NCBI GenBank assembly: GCA_012932865.1
Contig: SAXG01000120.1
Span: 1 to 64,000 of the forward strand
Origin: Amylostereum areolatum
Lineage: Eukaryota; Basidiomycota; Agaricomycetes; Russulales; Stereaceae
Reading direction: 5' to 3'
Length of the DNA stretch: 64,000 nt
The notes under the pieces are model-generated. The model saw nothing but the letters and a program-made list of their open reading frames with translations, did no database searches and had not been told where the DNA came from. Position numbers and translations under genes: made by a program. Below are positions 53,234 to 62,794 of the stretch, one piece after another. Position 1 is the first letter of the stretch; every line of letters starts with the position of its first letter.

Positions 53234-53691
53234 TGTCATGAACGGTCTATAATTTTCTTTTTACTTTACATTGGTTACACGCTTTAGGACTTATCGACTT
53301 ATCACCGGTCCGACTCCACCTTAGCCCGGACCCGGCTCATCTATATCCCACCCGGACCCACGTGACTCATCTCGGTCCGGGTCTGACTCCTTTCTCTTGA
53401 CCCATGCTGTACAATACTGACTCATGCTGTGCTCTTTTACATACGACTGCTTACTTATACTTGGTCTGCTTACTGATCGCCGTGTATTAGTTGCTTACCT
53501 AAGTCTCTCTCCTCTTGTGTATATAAGGCTCGCTCTCGCTGTACATATTCCTTATCTCGAGCTAGTCAATTCTACCGACTTTGCTTGCTTTCCCTTGTCT
53601 GTCGCCGTGTCTGATCGGCTCCCCTCTGTCGTCCTCATCTTCTAGTCAGCTGTGTCGTAACTTGGTGCTGTTGCACTAGTCGTTGCTGACA
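53234..53691 (+). repeat. 5' LTR of element B
   Basis: 458 bp, TGTCA...TGACA ends. TATATAA at 53520-53526 is the likely promoter; the RNA start is expected near 53550-53555. Confidence 0.95.
53520..53526 (+). promoter_or_regulatory. LTR TATA box, element B
   Basis: TATATAA, 34 bases before ATCTCGAGCT at 53554-53563, the segment complementary to the primer site. Confidence 0.7.
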
Positions 53692-53693
53692 TA

Positions 53694-53703
53694 AGCTCGA
53701 GAT
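53694..53703 (+). other. Candidate self-priming site of element B
   Basis: AGCTCGAGAT starts two bases after the 5' LTR and is the reverse complement of ATCTCGAGCT at 53554-53563 in the LTR. In Tf1/sushi-type chromoviruses (known) the RNA 5' end folds back on such a site instead of using a tRNA. The central CTCGAG is palindromic, which weakens the evidence a little. Confidence 0.55.
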
Positions 53704-54162
53704 CTGTTTACTCTTGCACCACCCTACGACCGTCCCTACGTACTGTAGCGTAGTAGTAGTAGTACCCGTCTGGTACTGACCTTGTTCTTCCCCCGTGCCG
53801 CCCTAGACCGTTGCCCCCAGAGTACGCGACTCGTTACCCTGACATTGTGGTCGTGCGCACGTATACCGGTGCCGGCTTGACGTTTCCTCGAAACGTTACA
53901 CCTACTCGAGACTCTCCAATACCAGGAGTTGAAAGCTCAGAGGTGACAGTAGAAGGTGCACCTTCGGTGTAGGAAACGAGTAAAAGCGGCGAAAGGAAAG
54001 CGGTTTAGGAAGTCTTTGGGCTCGTGTCCCCTAGACGAAGAGACAGCCAACAGGTCGAGAAGACTGAGGCAGACCGTCTTGCGATCTCATAACAGAACCA
54101 CCTTCCCTCGACAAAATCTTCCCTTGCCGCACAGAGTAACCATTTCGACTGGGGGCTTGTGC

Positions 54163-54564
54163 ATGGAAGATTGGCGCTCGCAAGTACAAGAATTCATCCC
54201 CATCAGCCACGACGCTATCATCTCCCTCATCAACGAATCTAAAGACCCCTGGGCCTGGCACAATTGGAAGGTCGCCCTCGGCGTAGAAGAACTTGAAGAC
54301 TCCATCATAGACATCCACTTCTATCGCCTCAAAATAAGCGAACAAGGAAACGGAAACCTCTACGTCTACTCCTGCCCATACGTCACCTACCGCTACAAAC
54401 TCGAGCAACCCCCAAAGTCCTTCTACGCGCCCAACGAGAAAATACCAGTAGACACTCGACACACCCACCGCCTCCTTACACCAGGCAACACCCCCAGCCC
54501 CACACCAGAGCCAGAGGTCATCGACCTCACCCAGCCAGAGGTCATCGACCTCACCCACTTATAA
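54163..54564 (+). CDS. Leader ORF of element B, ends in two VIDLT motifs
   Basis: Identical in plan to the copy A leader ORF: 133 codons from MEDWRSQVQEFIP to the repeated PEVIDLT ends and TAA. Conservation between the copies is expected because both insertions are young, so it does not prove selection. The Gag-frame extension begins in overlap with its end. Confidence 0.7.
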   Translation: MEDWRSQVQEFIPISHDAIISLINESKDPWAWHNWKVALGVEELEDSIIDIHFYRLKISEQGNGNLYVYSCPYVTYRYKLEQPPKSFYAPNEKIPVDTRHTHRLLTPGNTPSPTPEPEVIDLTQPEVIDLTHL

Positions 54565-54869
54565 ACAATTCCCTCGTTCGGACTCAACGGCTCCGCTCCA
54601 GTTCTGACTCCGACACCGACGTTGAGGACGAAAACTGCTACATATATCCCCTCCCTCTAGGCTTCACTGAACGAGGAAACGACTTCTTTGTCCAACTCGG
54701 AGACACCACTGTCGAAGTCGCCTTCGTAGCAACCCAAACAAGTGGCATCAGTTGGTACTTCGCCAACGAAAGCCAAGACGACCTCACTGAAGCCGACTTC
54801 AACCTCATCGCCGCCTCCGCCCTACCGCCTGTCACCGACGAAGACTTCTCCGACCTCGACGAACCAATC

Positions 54870-56126
54870 ATGGCTGCCCAGTGGATCCGCACCGACCCTC
54901 AACCCCCTCTCCCCGCCGAACTTACCAACTGCACCGAAATCGGTGGAACATGGAACATCGTCATCGGCCAAACTGGCTCTCCCATCCAACACATGAATAA
55001 CGGCACCGACAATGCCTGGCTCATGGAAGTAAATGGCCGATGGGTCGCCATCCCTGCCGTGCTTGTTGCTGCCCTCAACCTGCCACCCCCCACTGTCAAC
55101 GTCACGGCCCCCCCCATCACCGTCAACCCCCCTGCGGTCACTGTTAGTGCCCCAGCCGCCGCCGCCGCCAGACCCCCCCGAAAGAAAGTCCACGCAAAAA
55201 CTCCTGAAGGCTTCTCTGGGAAACGAGAGGACTTCAATGACTGGATGCGGTCGTGCGAGGAATACATGCGAGCCGCTGAGGATGACCTCGTGACGGACAA
55301 GGACAAAGTCCTCTTCATTCTCACCTACATGACGGGGGAGGCAGCACGCACCTGGAAGGCCGAGTATGAGGATGCACACTTGGCCAATGGAGCCATGGTC
55401 GCCTGGGTGGACTTCCACAAAGCACTCAAAGGGGCCTTCACCGACGTCAATGAGCAGCACCATGCCGCAGTCGAACTGGACGGGTTCAAACAGACGAAGG
55501 GTACCACTGCCCATGAATACTTCGCCAAGTTCGAGCAACTCGCAAGGAAGGCAGGATACTCCACGGCGCAGGACCCTATCCACCTCATGCAGCTGCTCAA
55601 ACACAACGTCTACTATCGGACCATTGACTCCATCTACGACAGCGGCCACGTTCCTCAGAAATATGAGGACCTCAAAGAGCGCATCATCCTGATCGACGGT
55701 CTGCGACAGGAGCGGGAGGACCTTAAGACCCAGCGCAGTGGACCCGTGCAGAACCAAAAACCCAAAGGACAAGGATCGTCCAATGGGCAACAAGGGGGGC
55801 AGGTCCCATGGCGCCGCGATGGAACCGGCACGGTGCACGGTGGCAAAGGTCAGCCGATGGACATCAACCGTGTCGACATCAAGGGGCGATGCTTCCGCTG
55901 CGGACAGAATGGCCACCAGGTGCGGGACTGCAGGGTGGACGTGAAGAACATCCGAGACATGTGGGGGAGGGACCGGTACACGGAACCACCAAAGCGGGAG
56001 GCTCGAGCACAGACGTTCGAGACACCCACTGCCTGGGCTAGGAGCCTGTCGGCCGAAGATCGGAAAAGCGTGATGGACGCGCTTCAAGCTCAGCCGAAGG
56101 GGGAGGAGAAGAAGGAGGGTTTTTGA
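54870..56126 (+). CDS. gag: Gag protein of element B
   Basis: 418 codons, capsid region and one CCHC knuckle (codons at 55890-55931) as in copy A, with no break. Upstream, the same frame is open from before 54565 and encodes acidic, protein-like sequence (TERGNDFFVQLGDTTVEVAF, DEDFSDLDEP) without an ATG. It ends KEGF and TGA at 56124-56126 immediately after the slippery heptamer. Confidence 0.93.
   Translation: MAAQWIRTDPQPPLPAELTNCTEIGGTWNIVIGQTGSPIQHMNNGTDNAWLMEVNGRWVAIPAVLVAALNLPPPTVNVTAPPITVNPPAVTVSAPAAAAARPPRKKVHAKTPEGFSGKREDFNDWMRSCEEYMRAAEDDLVTDKDKVLFILTYMTGEAARTWKAEYEDAHLANGAMVAWVDFHKALKGAFTDVNEQHHAAVELDGFKQTKGTTAHEYFAKFEQLARKAGYSTAQDPIHLMQLLKHNVYYRTIDSIYDSGHVPQKYEDLKERIILIDGLRQEREDLKTQRSGPVQNQKPKGQGSSNGQQGGQVPWRRDGTGTVHGGKGQPMDINRVDIKGRCFRCGQNGHQVRDCRVDVKNIRDMWGRDRYTEPPKREARAQTFETPTAWARSLSAEDRKSVMDALQAQPKGEEKKEGF
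56117..56123 (+). promoter_or_regulatory. Predicted -1 frameshift site, element B
   Basis: GGGTTTT, read G GGT TTT in the Gag frame, directly before TGA. It fits the X XXY YYZ rule. The Pol frame is -1 to Gag and open across the site. Confidence 0.65.
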
Positions 56127-59100
56127 GGGGGCTGACGATGTACACGGCATCTGAAGCCCAAGTTTCTGTTTCTCGCTCGTCTGGTTTTGTTGCGCCACGG
56201 TGGCCTGGTTCTCGTTTACATATGCGCATGGTTGATTCGGACTGTACTACTACGGGGGATATCCCCATTATGACTTCTCTTACGGACTCTATCGGTACGG
56301 GCACGCGTCCCGTTGTTATTTTAGATACTCAGGCTTCGATTTGTGAGCCTTCGGCTTTGGATACGGCTTTGGATACGGACTCGGTTTTGGATATGGACCC
56401 TGTGAAGTCAGGGACAACGCCGTGCGATGGAAGGGGCACGGCGCCCAAATCATGTTATATGGCACCTGGAACGGCTCAATGGACGCTTCGTCGCTTAAGG
56501 GAAGACAAACCCGAAAGTGCGATTGCAATCCTTCGCATCTGGACACACCACCGACGCCGTGACGAGGCTACTTATGAAGCCATCAAGGAAATAACTGGCA
56601 TGGGAGACGAGTTAGCATGTCAAGCTCTACTAGAGCTCGCCACTCCTATGCAGTTCATACGCTCCTCCAGCGCCAAGGAACAAACGGTCATTCCCACACA
56701 ACTGGTGGTAGATTCCAAGTGCATTGTCAAAGCTCTCGCACTCCTGGACAGTGGTTGCACTGGCTCGTGTATCAACACGAAGTTTGTACAGGAAAATCAC
56801 ATCCCCACGCGGCGGACTGCTCGCCCAATCCCAGTACGAAATGCAGACGGCACTCTCAACACAGGAGGTCCCATCACGGAATATGTCACACTTCGCCTAA
56901 ATATTCAAGACCATGAAGAAAACATTGACCTGGCGGTCTCCAATCTAGGAGATACGGACCTTTTCATTGGACATGAGTGGCTAAAGAAGCACAACCCTCA
57001 CATCGACTGGAAATCCGGGTCAATTGAATTCGACCGATGCCCTATCAGCTGCTCTCGTCCCCCTCCCCTCCTCAATATTGATGACGATGAAGAGGAGGAG
57101 GAAGAGCCAGTCCACATGGAAAAGGACGAGCAGCTGTTTGCTTTCGACTGGGATGGCTACAAAGCAACATACTACATCCGGACCCATGCATCGGACATTG
57201 CAATTGAAGAGCACGCTAAGAAAAAGGAACAGACCTTCTCTGAGCGAGTCCCAACGGCGTACCACGAATTCAAGGACATCTTTGACAAAGACGACTTCGA
57301 CAAGCTCCCTGAGCGACGCCCATGGGACCACGCCATTGAGCTCACTCCTAACTTCAAACCGGTCGATTGCAAAGTTTACCCCCTCACATTGGACGAGCAG
57401 AAGCAACTGGACGCCTTTTTGGAAGAGAACCTGAGATCTGGCCGGATCCAACCGTCCAAATCACCCATGGCCTCCCCATTCTTCTTCATCAAGAAAAAGA
57501 CGGCTCGCTACGTCCTGTGCAGGACTATCGAAAGCTCAATGAGATGACAATAAAGAACCGTTACCCGCTCCCGCTCATCCAAGAGTTGGTTGACAAGCTT
57601 AAGGGAGCACGGCACTTTACCAAGCTCGATGTCCGATGGGGATACAACAATGTTCGGATTAAAGAAGGGGACGAATGGAAAGCTGCGTTCCGCACAAACA
57701 AAGGTCTCTACGAGCCTACGGTCATGTTCTTTGGACTCACCAACTCCCCGTCTACGTTCCAAGCCATGATGAATGACCTGTTCAAAGACTTGATCCACCA
57801 AGGAGTCGTGGTCGTCTATTTGGACGACATCCTCATCTTCACACATACGCTAGAAGAACATCGTCGGATAGTCAAGGAGGTCCTTCGGATCCTGCGAGAA
57901 AACAAACTCTATCTAAAGCCAGAAAAGTGCGAGTTTGAGAAGGCAGAAATCGAATATCTGGGCATGATTGTTGGCGGAGGAAGGGTTCGCATGGATCCAG
58001 CAAAGGTCGCGGCAATCACCAATTGGCCAGCCCCCAAAACGAAGAAACAACTCCAATCGTTTTTGGGCTTTTGCAACTTCTACCGTCGCTTTATCAAGGA
58101 CTTCAGCGGCATTGCTCACCCAATGACTAAACTCACTGGGAAGACGGAATGGGTCTGGGACACCCCACAGCAGGAGGCTTTTGAGGAACTCAAGCGACGT
58201 ATAACATCACAGCCAGTTCTAGCAATCCCTACAGACGATGGGCAGTTCCGTGTCGAGGCGGACTCCTCTGATTATGCCACGGGCGCGGTACTTTCGCAAC
58301 AACAGGACAATGGCAAATGGCACCCGGTCGCCTTCCTCTCAAAGTCCCTCAGCGAAGCTGAGAGGAACTATGAGATTTATGACAAGGAATTACTGGCTAT
58401 CATGACGGCGCTAGAGGAATGGAGACAATACCTCATGGGAGCACGACAGGAGTTTGAAATCTGGTCGGATCATCGCAATCTCACGTACTTCCGCAAGGCG
58501 CAGAAGCTAAATCGGAGACAAGCACGATGGTTAACGGAGCTACAAGAGTATCATTGTACACTACTCCACAAGCCTGGCAAAACAATGGGTAAACCCGACG
58601 CTATTTCCCGACTAGCGGGCCTTGAGAAGGGGGAGAAAGACAATGAAAACATTGTCCTCCTGAAACCGGAACTCTTTCACGCCCTCAACCATGCAGGAAT
58701 TATAACCAATGGACCTGACAATGTCTTCATTGAGCGGATTCAGGAGGATACCTTACTCCGAGACCATGCAGTAGAACGCGCCTTAGCACTCAAAGTGAAG
58801 GGATGGCTGGAACACGCAGATGGAACGATCACCTGGCAACACAGACTCTATGTCCCAAGAGACAAAGGACTCCGTGCAGACATCATCCAAGCTCATCATG
58901 ATGGCCCGCTTGTCGGTCATCCAGGACGATACAAGACTCATGAGCTCATCACGCGCAACTACTGGTGGCCTGCCATTAGAGACGATGTCCGGAAATATGT
59001 TGAAGGATGTGAGACCTGCCAACGTACCAAGATTAGACATGATCGCATTGCCGCTCCACTCCACCCACATGACCCGCCACAAGCACCTTGGGAGCATGTA

Positions 59101-60267
59101 TCCATCGACTTTGTCATGCCGCTCCCAGTCTCGGATGGAAAAGACGCCATCTGCAACGTGAACTGCATGGGTACCAAGCAGGTTGTATTCTGGGCCACGA
59201 CCAAAGACCTAACGGGGGACGAACTCGCCTTCGAGTACCTACGCGAGGTGGTCCCCCATCATGGAATTCCTAGAAAGATCGTCAGCGACCGTGGCAGCGT
59301 GTTTGTCTCCAAATTCACCACGGCATTGTTCCAACTGTTAGGCATTGAAGGGAACCCGTCCACGGCGTATCACCCTCAGACGGACGGACAGACCGAACGC
59401 TCCAACATGACCATGGAAAACTACCTTCGCATCTTCGTCAATCAACGACAGGACAATTGGACACGTTACCTCCCACTTGCCATGACTGCGCTCAACAACA
59501 TGGTCCATAGTTCGATTGGGATGTCTCCCAACTTTGCCAACTATGGTCGGGAACTCTACCTGGGGACAAACCCTCGACGTGAAACAGACAACCCATCGGC
59601 GAACGAGTTTGCACAACGCGTGCGAGACATCTATGAGGAAGCCCGCTCTGCGCTAAAGGCAGCACAGGACGATCAAAAGCGCTTTTACGATCGCAAGAAG
59701 GATGAACCAATAGATTACAAAATTGGCGACTTCGTCTGGCTGGAAGCCAAGACCAGAGATGGCCAAACCGTAATCAAAACAGCACGTCCTATGCAAAAGC
59801 TAGATGACAAGCGCTTTGGTCCTTTCGAAATCCTGGAGAAAGTCGGAGCATCGGCTTACAAGCTTCGCCTCCCTACATCCTGGTCACGAAAACATCCGGT
59901 CTTCAACGAGTCCCTCCTATCTCCACACAACGGTCCCGCCTTTGACAATCAGAAAGCACCTACACCTCCACCGCCAGAGTTAGTCCAAGGAGAGGAAGTC
60001 TATGAGGTCGAAAAGATTATAGACTCCAAGAAGGTTGGTCGCGGCTTCAAGTACCTCGTCAAATGGAAAGGCTACCCAGACAATGACAATACTTGGGAGC
60101 CTCTCACCAATCTCCAGAATGCCAAGAAACGCATTGACGACTTCCACCGTGAACATCCGGGTGCCCCGAAACCTGCACGCCTTAATCGTTGGAAACTCCT
60201 GTCGGAGGAAGAAACTGGATCTGATTACGACGAGGACGTCGAATCTAAGAAAGGGGTGATGTCATGA
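56123..60267 (+). pseudogene. pol: Pol polyprotein of element B, broken by a one-base deletion
   Basis: The first part (56123-57547, 474 codons) carries the protease (LLDSGCTG) and ends shortly after FFIKKK, where copy A has six A and this copy five (57494-57498). The downstream frame (to 60267) carries the intact reverse transcriptase core (YLDDILIF at about 57818), RNase H, integrase and chromodomain. Apart from the deletion the protein is nearly the same as copy A, with substitutions such as Ser to Gly before QTVIKT. A polymerase slip in reverse transcription or a homopolymer sequencing error would both explain it. Confidence 0.9.
60247..60256 (+). other. Polypurine tract of element B
   Basis: AAGAAAGGGG, three bases before the 3' LTR. 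Confidence 0.8.
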
Positions 60268-60717
60268 ACGGTCTATAATTTTCTTTTTACTTTACATTGG
60301 TTACACGCTTTAGGACTTATCGACTTATCACCGGTCCGACTCCACCTTAGCCCGGACCCGGCTCATCTATATCCCGCCCGGACCCACGTGACTCATCTCG
60401 GTCCGGGTCTGACTCCTTTCTCTTGACTCATGCTGTACAATACTGACTCATGCTGTGCTCTTTTACATACGACTGCTTACTTATACTTGGTCTGCTTACT
60501 GATCGCCGTGTATTGGTTGCTTACCTAAGTCTCTCTCCTCTTGTGTATATAAGGCTCGCTCTCGCTGTACATATTCCTTATCTCGAGCTAGTCAATTCTA
60601 CCGACTTTGCTTGCTTTCCCTTGTCTGTCGCCGTGTCTGATCGGCTCCCCTCTGTCGTCCTCATCTTCTAGTCAGCTGTGTCGTAACTTGGTGCTGTCGC
60701 ACTAGTCGTTGCTGACA
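60260..60717 (+). repeat. 3' LTR of element B
   Basis: 458 bp, TGTCA...TGACA; followed by target duplication CTGGG. The Pol stop TGA at 60265-60267 lies within it. Confidence 0.95.
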
Positions 60718-61034
60718 CTGGGATAGCCTTGTGTGCGAACCCCGAGGACACCTAGAGCACTGAGCAGCCGTCCATGCTCTCCCCACGGGTTGATTTCCTG
60801 GAACATTCTCGCTGCTTCCCATGTGACCACGCACCGATGCCTCTCACCTTGAACAGCACGCGCACCTGTGGACGATCGAGCGACACAGCGGGGAGTGCGG
60901 GGTGATGAATGGAGGACTCGGAGATGGGGCCGCTAGCCTGTGCAGGTGTATTAGCACGTCTTATCTCTATATTCCATCCGCACATAGCAAGTTAATTTCC
61001 AAACCAAGTACAACCAGAGTACGATAGCTATAAA
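60718..61034. other. Spacer after element B
   Basis: No gene seen. 3' flank of the BTB-like gene. Confidence 0.45.
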
Positions 61035-61899
61035 CTACACCCGAGAAGTCAACTCCGCCATAAAGTTGGCGAAGATATCCTCTTCAAGGGTCAATACACC
61101 AGCCTCCTTCACCCTACGCATGCTGTGAACATGGCAAGTGATGCAGAGTCTGTCAACCTTTCCTACGGCAGCCTGAAGCGACTCCAAAACCTGACGTCCG
61201 GTTAGGTTATGCTCAGGATGAAGCAGCGACTTCGTCACTCTATTGAACCATGTCCGTTCCCATCCCATCTTGCATCGTGCAGGATTGTTGCATACAGATC
61301 CAGCTTCAAATGGTGGCACGTCAGTTGCAATATCTTCACGGTGCCGAGTGATCTTTTCTCTGGCCTGGAAGATGACGTAGAACAATGGTCCAAGAATTTC
61401 GAGATGATGAGGGACAAATTTGGCGTAGGAACGGTTGACCAAGTCCCAAAATGCAGGCTCAATCCACTCGGGGATGTCGTATCGGACTGCAAACGCAAGC
61501 TGGTAGGAAGTGTCCCACTCGGGACATCGGGGAAGATCGTCTAGTGCAAAGTCGCGCGCGTCGGGAATCATCCACAAATGGTCAAGATGGAGTAGAGCGC
61601 AAAGTGCATCAAAGTTGTTTGTCGTCAAATCTCTTCTGGTATGTTGGCATCAAGACAGTTTCATTCTACAGGAGGAAATGTGGCTTACAGTCGAAACAGA
61701 AAATCTGCGAGAAAGCTAAATTGCTTGGCAGTGGCTCCGGGAAGCTGGATAGCATGTTCGTTGTTGCTTCCCTCGATAGCATCCTCCGGAGGTGGGATCG
61801 TGAACATGTCGTTGATAACACTGATACACTGATGAAGCATATCAACAGGTAGTTTGAAGTACATGTTCTCAACCTGGACCGGTGGATCAGAAATGACAC
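61035..61899 (-). CDS. BTB/POZ-domain protein of basidiomycete type (5' end uncertain)
   Basis: Two joined exons (minus): 61899-61689 and 61635-61035. The first encodes the BTB core (YFKLPVDMLHQCISVINDMF, then IPPPEDAIEG and IQLPGATAKQFSFLADFLF), the second the rest (NNFDALCALLHLDHLWMIPD, then a helical C-terminus with CNNPARCKMGWERTW and LCITCHVHSMRRV). The order (short BTB, then ALLHLDHLW, then a helical region with Cys pairs) is that of the large Agaricomycete BTB families, whose members are likely adaptors, possibly for ubiquitin ligases. Role unknown. At least one upstream exon seems missing: the first exon listed starts in phase 1, and no good donor was found upstream. Confidence 0.65.
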
Positions 61900-62179
61900 C
61901 TACAAAGACTCAAAACCACGGCGTACTTGGAAGATAGCGTATCGCTCATAATAATGAGATTGGGACAAATTTGGCTCTGCCGATGTGATGAACCATCCAA
62001 CAGTAGGTGGTATGGACTGCATGGTGGAATGAGCTGGCACAAGAGAGATGTGGAGTCAGGATAATATAGGTGAGTCGTGTACAAAAACGTGGCGGGTGCA
62101 TGTTAACATATACTGCGCACAGTCCAATCAAATGGATTGTCGTTCTTCTTGCATCACCACACCACAACCTCCGTCTTGC
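61900..62179. other. Divergent upstream region
   Basis: Lies between the BTB-like gene and the interrupted plus-strand frame. Any first exon of the BTB-like gene should be here. Confidence 0.4.
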
Positions 62180-62374
62180 ATGGCTTCTCTACCTCTCAAC
62201 TTTCCGAGGCTTCCTGCTGAACGACAGTGGCCCCATGAAGTCCAGGCTCTTCACCGTAATCTTTCCGATGCTTATCACCAGGCAATTTGTATCCTTCGAC
62301 AGGAGGACTCTGAACCACTGAGGCTATGTGTCCTTTCGAAAAGGCTTCAGGACGATATGGTCCCCATTCTTATC
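62180..62374 (+). pseudogene. Short open frame cut by an LTR insertion
   Basis: From the ATG at 62180 the frame MASLPLNFPRLPAERQWPHE continues with helical, protein-like sequence (LHRNLSDAYHQAICILRQ, LRLCVLSKRLQDDMVPIL) and reaches the LTR border at 62374/62375, after which it runs into LTR sequence and stops after a few codons. Probably the first exon of a gene disrupted by element C. No family recognised. The other half would lie past the right window edge, beyond the element. Confidence 0.45.
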
Positions 62375-62794
62375 TGTCAGAAACACGGTTTATGAGACCG
62401 ATGAACTGCCTAAGTCGCGACGATGAGAGGAGCGAGAAGAAAATAGATTCGAGAGTGCCGGGGTCTAGGGTAGTGCAACGTGCGCTACAGTACCATATGA
62501 CGAGATGGACAGTCTGAGGAAAAGGGAAAAGGGATACTGTCCTTATATACAAGTGGGAACGATGGTGCGATGTGATGCGATAGTGGTGCGAGCGGGGGGA
62601 ACAATAAGAAAGGAGTCATGGGGAGGAGGACGGAAGTCCGGAGCAATGATGTCATAGATAAGGGTGCGGAACGCCGTTCGGAAGTCCGGGCAATGACGTC
62701 GTTGGAGCATGTGATGCGAAGGAAAGTCATGTGCCGTGACACGTCGCGTGTACAAGGTCTGCAAACGAAGAAAGAAATGGAGCGATCCGTGACA
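62375..62794 (-). repeat. 3' LTR of element C
   Basis: About 420 bp with TGTCA...TGACA ends (minus strand TGTCACGGATCG ... TTTCTGACA). A TATATAAGG box lies inside (complement of about 62540-62550). The partner LTR and target duplication are outside the window. Confidence 0.75.

Larger units (their letters stand above)
53234..60717 (+). mobile_element. Chromovirus-type Ty3/Gypsy retrotransposon, copy B (frameshifted pol)
   Basis: A 7484-bp element, one base shorter than copy A and nearly identical throughout. LTRs 53234-53691 and 60260-60717, each 458 bp. Target duplication CTGGG at 53229-53233 and 60718-60722, different from that of copy A, so the two were inserted separately. The LTRs differ at four positions. 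Gag and the leader ORF are intact; pol has lost one A in a run at 57494-57498. The element could still be mobilised in trans by copy A. The two 5' LTRs face each other across 14.2 kb. Confidence 0.95.

Noticed and set aside
53692..53712. tRNA primer binding site for element B
   Set aside because: The bases after the LTR do not start with the TGG expected for pairing with a tRNA CCA end; self-priming fits better.
31564..60717. Elements A and B as one inverted segmental duplication
   Set aside because: They have different target duplications (GTCTT and CTGGG) and unlike flanks, so separate insertions are more likely.
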